From: Colletotrichum lupini
Lineage: Eukaryota; Ascomycota; Sordariomycetes; Glomerellales; Glomerellaceae
Reading direction: 5' to 3'
DNA: 64,000 bases
Assembly (NCBI RefSeq): GCF_023278565.1
Contig: NC_064680.1
Span: 3,286,001 to 3,350,000 of the forward strand
In this document: one piece after another, positions 37,496-48,310 of the stretch
Layout of the letters: each line of letters begins with the position of its first letter
Numbering within the stretch: position 1 is the stretch's first letter
Translations under genes and position numbers: made by a program
The notes under the pieces: model-generated
Seen by the model: the letters and a program-made list of their open reading frames with translations, nothing else
The model's database searches: none
Told to the model about the DNA's origin: nothing

Positions 37496-37730
37496 TACTC
37501 GTATTCGTTGACGATGTTTGCACGATGAACGTGCGTGACAGAGAACGGGGGCCGTTTGTGGGGTAATGGACCTTAGCTGACATAGTAAGACAAGGAGACG
37601 TTTGTTCGCTGGGTGAACCCCAGAGCCCAAGGGCTTCTCCCCGGTGCCGAGGGAGTCGATGGCATTAATCACCGCTGCCTTGAGAGGTATTCAGAGCTGC
37701 TGCGCGAGGTTGAGGAGGATTTATATGTGG
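37496..37730 (-). repeat. Decayed tandem unit, copy C
   Basis: Same order of landmarks on the minus strand: TATAAAT at about 37720-37727, GTGATTAATGCCATCGACTC at 37653-37672, and GTTCATCGTGCAAACATCGT... at 37498-37530. The minus-strand frame from 37672 stays open to 37451 but begins with GTG rather than ATG, and matches no known protein I recognise. Confidence 0.7.
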
Positions 37731-37928
37731 TGGGTGGGTGGATTGAGGGCCATTGACAGGGGGGGAGAAAGGAACGAATGAGATGGGTTGTGATGATGAC
37801 GAGAGTGGGATATATCAGGGGAACCAATGTCACGACGAAGAGGACCTCACAGTGGCTGTGGCAGTTGGGATCATTCTGTTCAACCATCTATCCGACTAGG
37901 ATTGCTTATCCGTTGATCCTTAATCACA

Positions 37929-40534
37929 TCACCGCTGGCCGTCAGCACTATCGTCCCTCTTCCCAAACCTGGCGCCGAAACCTCCAATGTCCCTCCGGAA
38001 GAATTTGCCAAAGTTCTTGAGATTCTCATTCATGGTCGCCTTCTCCGTACCCGCGATGCCGCCCGGACCGGTTCCTTGCCCCAGGTCCCTCGCCGCGCTC
38101 AGAAGCTTCTCACCCAACGAAGTCGCGTCAAACTTGCTCGGCAACCCCGGCATGGCGCTGCTGGCGCTCGTGAGAGCGGTACTCGCGTTGATGGCCCCAA
38201 GACCGGAACTGCCGAGTCCTGTGGTTGCCATCAACGGCGTGAGCAGCGGAGATTGCTGGACGAGTTTGTCGCTGAGGTTGCCCTCGCGGTGGATGCCGAA
38301 TAGTTCCACAAGGTGGCCCTGATCGGCTTTGCGGACGCCCTTGAGGTCGAGAATCTTTCTAAAGTTGGTATCGGAGCGATCGGCAATGTGGATCAAGTAT
38401 GCTTGGACCAAGCCCTCTGGTGGCGAAGGGCGGACTTGCAGCGTCTTGAGGAGAGGGTCTATGCGGTTCATTGTCTGGTTCACTCGTTTTACATAGCCCG
38501 CTGGAGCCGCGTGCGGTGTTGAAAAAGACTTGTTGTGATATGACAGCAGATTTTCGAATGCTTTTATCAAAACGTACTTGTCGAGCAACATCTAAATGGG
38601 GGTCAGTATATGTGTGAGGACTCGTGTGTGGTGGGAGCATACCTGTTCAGCGCCGACCTCGGAAACTGGGCGACATTGTACAATGTTGCTAATGTAGGCG
38701 TTGACGAGATGGTCCACCAGATTATCGCAAAATGCCCTGGCGTATTGCTGCTTGACTAAAAGGCCTAGGATCTCCTCGGCTTTACCGTTCACGGAAGATA
38801 AAAGCTCACCAACATATGAGCTTTGATCGCCCACAGTCTCCATGGTGCTCCAGCCTGTGTTACGCATCTCACGCCAAGATCCCTCGCAGGCGATCTCAAC
38901 GTTACGTACTAACGTCAGCACAGCAGCGCTGGCCACGCCAAGAAAGGCGTCGGCTTGTGATGATAGGTCAACTTTTCCAACAAGGTCATTGTCGATGCGC
39001 TTTTTGATGTTTTCCTCCAACTGGGTAGTATTCGTAGACCAGAAATCTGCCGTGTTCAACACCAAAATGACGTCTTGAATTGGCGGACCTTGAGGTCCAG
39101 CCCTTTGCAAAATGTGCAGAAGAACTTGTTGTGCGTATTCGTCGAGGTACTTTGCCAGCGTTTTGGAAAGGTCCAATAATCTGTCACTCGTAGACAATTT
39201 GGCGCATTGTGATAATGTGAGTTTGTAGAAGTGGAACAGTTCAATGGCTGAGGAAATGACGGCTTGCGTAGAAAATTCTTCGTCTTCCGGAAGCAGAGGC
39301 TGGTTTCGGTATTTTGGTATCATTGTAGCAAGTTGCTTGTCTTGCGACTCCACCCACAAGCTCAAATACGGTTCGAAAGCAGTTGATATCGAACCATGGA
39401 AATTCGATGCTCTGTCGTCGGATGAGCTCAGGGTATCAATACTGGCGCGCGGTTCGTTGGCAAACCGCCTCTCTAGGCCATGCTCAAAGTCCAACGTCTC
39501 CTGTAAGCAGCTCAGAAGAAGGTTTACGTCAATCTTCTGCCCATCCGTCTTGCGCATGCTTCTTTCGAGGATGCCCTTGAAGTCGTCTCGAGTGCCGTCA
39601 CAGAAAGCCATGGCCAGTAATTCGTTGGCGCGCCAATGGGCCGGGAAAATAACAGCGTGCTCATCCTCATGAGTCTTGAGCATGCGTTTAAACCATGCAT
39701 ACCTGCGACCGATATTGTCCAGGTTCCCGGCCTCGTCGTTGCCCCTGAACACCTGGCGGTACTCGCGTAGTTCCGTATTGACGTACCAGTTCATCAGTCG
39801 CGTCCGAGCCATGTCGCCCAAGGCATCCATGACCAGACAGGCCTCTACCAGTGTACCCCTGCGCTGTGCGACCTCTCCCTTGGCAAACGCAATCTCGAAA
39901 TCTTCGCAGACCTGCTCCAACAATTCCCGCTGCAGCTCCGAAACGCCTCGGCTCAGCGTGGCGATCTGTTCAATGCTCCGGTAGCTGTTGAAGTGCTTCA
40001 TAAGCTGCAGCACAGCTTGTAGGAGGCTCGCGCAGTCTCGGTATTGCCTCGTCTTGGCCAAACCTCTCAGCTGTTCGTATGCCGTCGTCAACATTTGCAG
40101 TCGTTTCAGCGCGGTCATGCTCAATGTGAGGTTCCGTTTCGTGCCATCCAATCGTTTTATATCGGCCGTCATGGAAGTGATGTTCTGCTCGGTCTGGATT
40201 GCTCGGGATCGCACGGTCTCGATCTTGCGGAAGAGCTGGGCGAGTTCGGCTTGGGCAGACTGCATGCGCTCGAGGCTCGAATCGGGACCGTATGCCTGGG
40301 CGACCTCAAGGCTGGAGATTTCGACGGCGAGATCATTTTTATGGGTCTGTAGTGTATCGGAAACGCGGCTGATTGAGGTTACGGTTGAGGGATGTGGAAA
40401 GAGGTGGTTTAGGTGCTCGATAGGATCATAGTCGGCTGCCTCAGGGTCAGATATGAGCTGCGCCTAGCGAGAGCGGGAGTGGAATTCGTACCAGCATCGA
40501 GTGATGTTTTCCCGCTAATCGATGTCCCGTTCAT
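37929..40534 (-). CDS. VPS53: GARP/EARP complex subunit Vps53
   Basis: Subunit of the Golgi-associated retrograde protein complex, which tethers endosome-derived vesicles at the trans-Golgi network. The body is exon 40457-38643 plus exon 38591-37929, joined across a 51-bp intron in phase 0. Diagnostic segments are DYDPIEHLNHLFPHPST near the N-terminus, TSMTADIKRLDGTKRNLT with coiled-coil character, HFNSYRSIEQIATLSRGV, LLEQVCEDFEIAFAKGEV and, after the last intron, DKYVLIKAFENLLSYHNKSF. The expected length is about 840 residues. A first exon MNGTSISGKTSLDA (40534-40492) is very likely, but as read it cannot join in frame: the gap to exon 2 is only 34 bp and the phases disagree by one base. Confidence is high for the gene and low for the first 14 residues. 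Confidence 0.95.
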
Positions 40535-43500
40535 GCTGAACACCCGTGTTGACTTGGTCTGCGTGAGAAGGTGGTGATCTGGCGGGATTGGTCGGGACAG
40601 TTTGCTGCATGTGTCAGATTCCCTGAAGAGTTGAGCTGCGTGTCTTGGGAGCTCCGAGTCGAAATGGCGTCACGTGTTAGGACAGGACGCAGGGGGATCT
40701 GCGACGGGACCTACCGTGACCAATCGGAATGCGCTCCGAGAAGCTCCTCAGGTTCTGGAAGCAGGCGGCAGGCGCCAGACGCTGTGCAGTCCCTTTTTTT
40801 CTAGATCGGCCCACCTCGGAAAAGTCTGGGGAAAGAAAGGTCGAATTTTGTCCCTTCTTCAAGCAAACCTAAAGGCGACGTTCAGATGCAGAAAGGACCA
40901 AGGTCGGGTAGACATGGATCGCTCCTACCTACCTTACCCCTTGCATGATGCCTGCCTTACTTTACCTAAGGTACCTACATACCTAGTAGTACCTGACTGT
41001 GTAATCATGTTGGGTTAACATCGGCCATTGGCGCGTGCAATACGTACTGGCCGCAGCAACTTCTCTTTTTCACTTCTGCAACAAGCAAACTTCCCCTTAC
41101 AATCTTTGACCCACGAGGTTTCTCCGTCGTGCTTCTCGTGCACCGTTTCTTTGGCAATGAGCATGCATTGCTTGCTATCCTGGGCAGATGAGAACGAAGT
41201 ACTACGCACTCAGTCTATGTCTCCTTCTCGCCACCTCCACGCCGTTTCAATGACGATATGCCCTGGTCTGCACACAGTCAAAACAAACGACCACAGAATA
41301 TTTATCCACAACAAACTCGGCGTGCGACGAATTTCTGTGCCACAAACCAGCGGCCCAACCTTCGGGAACACGCCACATTGACGAATTGGTATGTTTCTAG
41401 GGCTTTCCGTAATACGGTATCCCGTCAGACGGTAATTTGAACTACCTCCAAGCGGGCCATTGCGTTGGCTTAACCTAGGAGGCAGTCAAACAGCTTTCTT
41501 CAGAGTGCGTCAAGCTCATCTTAACTAAAGCGAGACTCATCCGCACTGTTTCGCTGCCACGTCGAAGAAATTGATCATGGGCTTATCGTCATTCCAGTCC
41601 AACCCTTACGGATAAGGTTCGACAGAGGAAACAGATGCTATAATCGCCGACGACTCGGAAGCCAATATGAGCCAATATGGCAAACTTCTCGAATACATCC
41701 TGCAATCCATGTCGAATCCATTGCAAGTACCTCCATGTCATCGCGACAAAGGGCAATTGGAACTCTATCGACCGAAATCCGCATTGCTGGAAGCAACGCC
41801 ACAACCTATAGACTGGGGTGCGCCATGTCTTCCAACTCATGTCATGGTGGGGGTTCCTGGGAGATGAGGTGCTACTCTGCCAACACATTGGAGCTCTCCA
41901 GCCACTTGCAAAGGCTCGTGTCGCATCAATCTCTACTCGCATGAGTAGCCAACAGGAAAGACGATAAATTACAACACCCTTTCCTTGCCACACAAATCGG
42001 TTGGAGACCACAGCCAGCAGATAACGCGGCTCGCCATTTGCCGTATTGCCTGGTGCTTGGATATCCCGACTCAAGCCACGGATCTCCAAACAACGGACCA
42101 ACGCATGTTCCGATAGTCGAAGTTTCCGCCCACCATTTCAGGGATGTCTCGATCTGATAAGTGACCAACCATGGCGGCTAACATCAGACGACGGATGACA
42201 GTCGGACACCACCACCTATTCAACATCAACTCTGTCGCCTGGCTAGAGTCGTCAGCCAGGAAGGATGCTTGGGGACACTCGCTCATGCGGCCGCTTATGG
42301 CACCAGTCTAGAACGACTGGTGACGAACACATTTGTCTGACTTGTCAGAACTCTGTCAGGGCGAGGCCTTCACATGCACTCCGTTTTATTTCGACACCAT
42401 CTCGGTCTTTGCGGCAAGCGTGTCTCTCGAGACCGAGCAGCCCAGCCTCCCGATACCCTCGAGAAGGGCCCCCACGCCCGGTTCTGCTCGGCACAACCCA
42501 ACATCCCCGCCGCCCCCCGTGACCCCCGATATTTCCGATCCGACCCTCCTGGCGTCGTCACTCCGGAGGCGAACGGGGGCCTAGAAACAGATTACACAGC
42601 AGTCAGCACAAAGTACCTCGGTTACGAGGCATTTCACTGCACTTTCAGGCTTGCTTGCAAGCCGGCGCAAACATGGAAACAGACACTAGTTACCTTTGTT
42701 GCAGGCATCCAGCTCCTCACATCTGACAATGGACTTGTTGCTCCAACAGGTTCCATTGTGCCGCAAGTCAGCATTTCCCCTGTCCTATATCGCCCCATTA
42801 TTGTCACCTGCCATATCACCTGCCACGTCCCCGTCACGCATACGTCGTTTTAAGCATTCCGGGTTGGTCTTCCCGAGGAAATTCTTCAGCAAAAAGCACA
42901 TCATCCCGTCAAGGCTCAACCCCGATAACCGAGTCATGTAAATCTGGGCAAATCCGCCCCTCCTCGCCCCCCTCCCAATCGTTCTTGGGCCTCTCATACC
43001 CTCGTAACCCCGAGAAGCACCGTAGATCCTGTGGTCTCCCCCCTCCTCTCATCCCTCATCCCCGCCATCCCGCAATCGGCCGGGGCGGCCAACGCCCGAC
43101 GTCCAAAGATGCCCACTCAACCACTTTCTACAACACACCGCACTTTGCCTGCCGGGCGGCCATGACGGACGCGGACGCTCTCCACTTCTACCACGATACT
43201 ACCAAACCAAAAAAGCGCGCCGTTCATTCTCCAACACGGCGCCGTCGCATCTCGGGAAGAAAAAAGAAACCAGAGATTCTGCACCGCTGCCAGACCAAGG
43301 CGGCCCGCCCTTCTCCCACGTGGAAGAAAGCAAAACACAATCGAGGCCATCTAACTTAACCCGCCTTCTCTCGAGTCAGTGCGCCGCATCGGCTTCCCGC
43401 TCTCGTGCTAGGCGGGCATGCTGGGTGCCTTCCATACCCTTGATGAATTCAAGGCGGTGCTTTCGTCGAGGCTAGTGAGGAGCCAGGCAGCCTCACGCAG

Positions 43501-46500
43501 AAGAAGAGCGTCAGGAGCTGAAGGAAGCCACCCTGGGCAGTACGGGTTGATGGGCCTGAAAAGCACGACGGACAGAAACGAGGCGTCCCTTGATCAAGTT
43601 TCCCGGGCGGAGGCGCGCGTCAGAGCCCGAGTGCTATATCGGGCCTCAAACATACCGTCGTCGTCACGGCTCCTCAATCCCCCTGGACCTAAGACGACGC
43701 CATCGACAAACTAGCACGTAAGACGATTGCGCCTGGGACCGGCCCAAAAGGCTAGAAAGACCTCTGAAGATGGTAGCCGTGACTAAGAGCAGAAACCGAG
43801 CCACGAACAAGTTTTCCCACGAGGCACACTAATTAGCACACACCGACACCCCAAGTGCCCCAGCGTCCCGACTACTCCGTCGCCGATACACCACACCACA
43901 ACTCTGGACATGAAGCATGATCCAGACCGCAAAACACACCGCAACATTGATTCTCGTCGAGGAATCTCACCTCATCTCACCTCATCCCTTCACCGACACC
44001 CATGTTATTCGGGACCATGAATTCACTAGGCGAGAGTCCATCGTCATCGACCGTGGACTGTCTGGTTCAGCACGACCCCGTACCTGTTCCCGTGATGTGA
44101 ACCCACGTGTGCAGCACACCCACTTTCTGCCGTCATCTCTGCTACCCCCCCCTTCGTTTCCAAGAATCCCATCCGGAGTCTGCTGTGCTCTCAAAATCCG
44201 AACCTGAAAGTGAACCATGCCCCCTGTCAAGCCATTACACACCATCCCGATGCAGCAGCCCGCAGTCTTTGTATCACCCACCATGGTGTGTCTCTGGTCA
44301 GATTTCAACTGTTGCGTTGGAACAGCATTGGGATAAGTCACTTTTGAGAAAAAATACTGATGGAACTTTCTCTTCTAGTGTGTTGTAACCCGACCCCTGG
44401 TTGTGACTTTGGCGGCGACTACATATGGTAAGGTACAACGCATACCTACTTGGTCGACGTCCTCAATCGGGCAAATAGAATAAGCACACCATCCTTACGG
44501 GCAAAATAGGACAGAAGTACGACAACAAGACGAAAACTTGGAAAAGAAAACCCCCGAATAGCAACCAATCTTATCAATCTCTTGTATTTCCGATCGACAG
44601 AGCAGCCTGGCTTGCGTTCTCCTATTGGGTACCACTCGACGCCCACACCCCTCTTCTCCCCCGAAATCCAACCTCTCACATTTAACCCCGTTTGGGTGAT
44701 CCCGAATGGGAATTGCAGATTCATCACCGCGAAAGACACGCATGCGCACGCATTTAACATCCTAACACATCCTACAGCACAGCAGGGCTCTCTTGACACC
44801 CCGTCGAATGAAGAAGTGTTGATGCGCGCCTCATATGCAGGACCATGACTCTCTCCCACATATTTGTCCTGAATGTGCAGGAAAAATACGATTGATCTAA
44901 TTCCCATCCAAATTCATGTCGAACCAACACAGCTGAATCAAGTAGAAAAGAAACTCAGCCATCTGTGACAGCAAGTCAAGCTAGGCCAACAAACAGGCCA
45001 GGGTGTGGGTGTGTGTATGTGGTCACAACACGACAAAAAGCCACATGAAGTCGGGAGCAAGAAATACCGAAGAATTACCAGCTCAGACACACCACCCACT
45101 TTTTTACTTGGTTCACATTCACCTTTCGGTATCACAATATCTGACTGACCTTTCTGTACTTCCATTGGATTGGATGTTACATGGAATGAATACGAAAGAT
45201 CCCAAAAGAGTAAAACCCCCCTACCAAATAGACCTACTAAGTACCTTAGTTAGCAACACACTGCATCTCAAAAAAGGGAAGTGAGCGTTCTTACAACGCC
45301 CGTAAACAACAACAGGTCGCAGAAACGGGCACGACGAACGGGCTGACAATGATGGAATCACATTCCGAATCGGTCGACCTGCATGGTTCTCCATCCCACC
45401 ACCACCAACCCTCCATTGGATATACCTGCACGGTAGGTAGTTTCCCCCACCCTAACGTACATCGCATGCCGTAGCACCCAGCTTGCCAGCGTCCTCCAAT
45501 TCCATTACCTTACAGCGAAACCCACGCTTAAACTCCAGAATAGCAATGGCTCTCACACTCTGTCAACCGTCACGGTCACACACACACATCCCGTACAATA
45601 TCCTGGTTGTTGATCGACAAACAAGAAACCCTGGATTGGCCCTTGCACTCTCCCCCCCCTCCCTTCCCTCCCACTTCACCCGGTACGGTAACGGTACGCA
45701 GTATGTATGCCTGCGGTCGCGCAGACCCCCAGCCCAGACACGGCTTACCGAATCGCTTCCGTCTCCCGTATCTCGGAGTGGGCTCCGATCCAGCGGGCTT
45801 TCCCCACCCCGGCTGTTTCCCTTTTGCGAAGTCTGCCCTGCTGCCCTGCTGCCCTGCTGCCGCCCCCCTTCACCCCCATCCATGATCCGACCCCCCTCCA
45901 AGTGGTACCGGTATGGGTATCGTATCCCTTGTTGCCCTTCCATTTTCCCACTTGGAGCAACTTCTCCCAATTCCCACTTGGAGGCATCGCGACAGTATGT
46001 ACTGCGGACGTACGTACAGTAAGAATATCATTGCCCCGCGCCGATCTGCGTGGGTTGCCTCACTCGCACACCCACGCAAAAAATGGTTGCCCGCAGAAGA
46101 AAATGATTACCCACACACCCACCTCACATCAAGACCCTCCACACCACTCCTTTTTGGCCCATCCGAGGGGGACTTCCCCTCGGTGCCCTTGTGCCCCTCA
46201 AAGACCCCTCCATGAGGGAGGACCGCCCACTGCTACAAGCCTATGTACAATGCCGTGCGTGGGTGCAATACTGCAGCACTGCAACCCACAACCCACCACA
46301 CACAAAAAATCTCACGATGGTCAAAGGAGGGGCAGAAATTCTGAACCAAAAAAAGGTCTCTGTGTGCGACATTGAATTTGCTCCAGGCCTCCGGCTTTCT
46401 CGTCCTAAGAGCCCGTGAGAGACTGAGAGACCAGAGTCGCCCACGCGAGTCAACGGCGTCCCACGTGCCCAGACGCCTACCAAGAAATACAAATTGGTTT

Positions 46501-47038
46501 CCCATCCACCAGGTATTTCCGCCCAATGCCACACCCTCCTCATCTCGCTCTCTTCTATAATATGAGTCATGATGCAAAACCGTCGTGAGGGTAGAGAAAT
46601 CGTGAGAAGCCATATGATGCCATGCAAAGTCAGCTACACCGCCACCCCTGGTCCACGCGTGGGATATCATCAGCCGCCCCAAATTTTTAAGTGTCCTTTC
46701 CCCGCCCCCAAAAATCCAGTCATGCCGCCGCCGCCTGGTGATGCGTCGATCAAAAAGATCCAAGGGGGAATCATTCGTAAAAACTGAGCAAATGTCGAAA
46801 ATCGAGTAAGAAACAAGACCGTGATGCAGGTCGCCGAATTAAAAGGGAAAAAAAAGAACGCCATGTCGCCCCCCTTGTCAGATGCTGTCGATCCCCTTAC
46901 TCCGCGCAAATGCAATTATCGTCTGTCTGTCACTGCCTTCCGGCCCGTGAGGCCGAGGTTTGCCGACACGTGTCGGCGGACTGTTGCTGAATGTCTTGGA
47001 CGCACTCTAGGTGATCCATTCTGAGGAAAATTAGCCCA
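40535..47038. other. 6.5-kb intergenic region, no gene seen
   Basis: Between VPS53 and the chitinase gene. The plus strand is C-rich over most of its length. There are many small open frames on both strands but none is recognisable or joinable by introns. A cluster of TACCTA/GGTACC motifs at 40925-40990 sits in the VPS53 promoter. Short CA and CT tracts occur at 43970 and 45580. Confidence 0.55.
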
Positions 47039-48310
47039 TCAGGAACTATGCAGAGCTCTGAATCCGGTGGCTATGAGACTCCGTGAGCTCTCCTTTGCGT
47101 CTGCTGGTCCGCTCCAGTAGAATAGTCCCTATCAACTCGTTAGCACATGTATCATTGCATGGTATGATTGGGGCAAAACATACTCCTAGGCTCTTCTGTT
47201 TGCAAAATGCAGCCTTCATCTTCACCGTATCGGGGTTATCATAAGTGACGAAGCCGCCATCTGCTCCGACGCATTGGGCCCCGATAGACTTCTTGTCAAT
47301 GACTTCCTTCGTCCCCCGACGGGGAAGTTGGTTGTACTCGAATGTCCCATTGCTCCCGCCACTTCCCTTGAACTTCTGTCCCGGCCCAGTGGCATGAAGA
47401 AAGCTGCGACCGTAGAGGGGAATGCCGAGGAGGATCTTTTGCGAGGGAAAGCCTTGCGAGACCAGATACTGCACGGTTGATGCGCCCGAGGTTTCGTCCT
47501 TGCTCATTGCATACAATTGCGCGTGATGGCCGCTTCTGTGTGTCCACGTGCCGGCGAAGTCGTACGCCATGAGGTTGAGGTAGTCGACGTAGTCGGCCGT
47601 TCGTTGCAGATCGATGTATTGCAAGATCGCTCGGCTGGCAGGTAACGCAGCAGTAAGGAGATAATGACTTTCGGGCATATGAAGGCGAACAGCCGCCAAC
47701 AGAGCCAGGAAATGGTGGCCCTGCTGAGAATCACAAGGATACTCCCACATAACTGATCGACGATGTGAGCTAACAAAACACTAATGCAGAGGCAGGAAGA
47801 ATCCAGCAAACTCACTATCAATACCATCCAAGCCCGACGCGTCGACCAGGCCTCTCGCAGACCGGGCAAAGTTGTCTCTGTAGAGTGTGTTCGCAGCTAT
47901 CACGGGGAACACGGCACTGGAATTGCCGCCCCCGATGGATAGAATCACTTGCAAATGGGGATGCTTCTGCTTGAGGTGCATGAGAGACCCTAGGCCACCC
48001 TGGACGCCATCGACTGGTGCGCGGGCATCGGCCCACTCGTCGCTCAGCTTATCGAAGGGTTAGTTAGTCAACTCATACGAACAGCGGAACTGGGTATACT
48101 CACGAAAACACCTCCATCAGGCGAGATATTGGCAAAGGCGTAATACACATGGTTGATGCAGCCATAGTTCATGGCGCCCGGCGTGTCGCCTTGGTATATC
48201 CGCTCGTTGGGGAAGTAGACCGCGTTGGTGTACATGACGTTGGAGATGCTAGTTGTTCTGCGCGACTTGCGCGAAGACGATGAAGAACTCATCTTGACTC
48301 TGGTTGCCAT
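47039..48310 (-). CDS. GH18 chitinase, intracellular type
   Basis: Glycoside hydrolase family 18 enzyme that would cut beta-1,4-linked GlcNAc in chitin. Four exons on the minus strand, 48310-48104, 48047-47816, 47752-47184 and 47128-47039, give 365 residues. The last intron has a textbook TGCTAAC branch point. Visible motifs are YTNAVYFPNERIY (first strand), VFLSDEWAD, LSIGGG at about 106-110, the active-site strand LDGIDIMWEYP at 142-152, LMAYDF at 207-212 and GGLFYWSGPAD at the end. The presumed acid/base is Glu150. Met148 stands where DxxDxDxE chitinases have the middle Asp, which may cut activity sharply. The N-terminus (MATRVKMSSSSSSRKSRR) has no signal peptide and there is no chitin-binding module, so the enzyme is probably cytosolic. 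The start could be ATG 48310 or 48292. Confidence 0.93.

Noticed and set aside
41589..42101. 170-codon open frame (-) in the VPS53-chitinase interval
   Set aside because: No recognisable protein, no supporting introns or neighbours, and opposite-strand frames are equally open.
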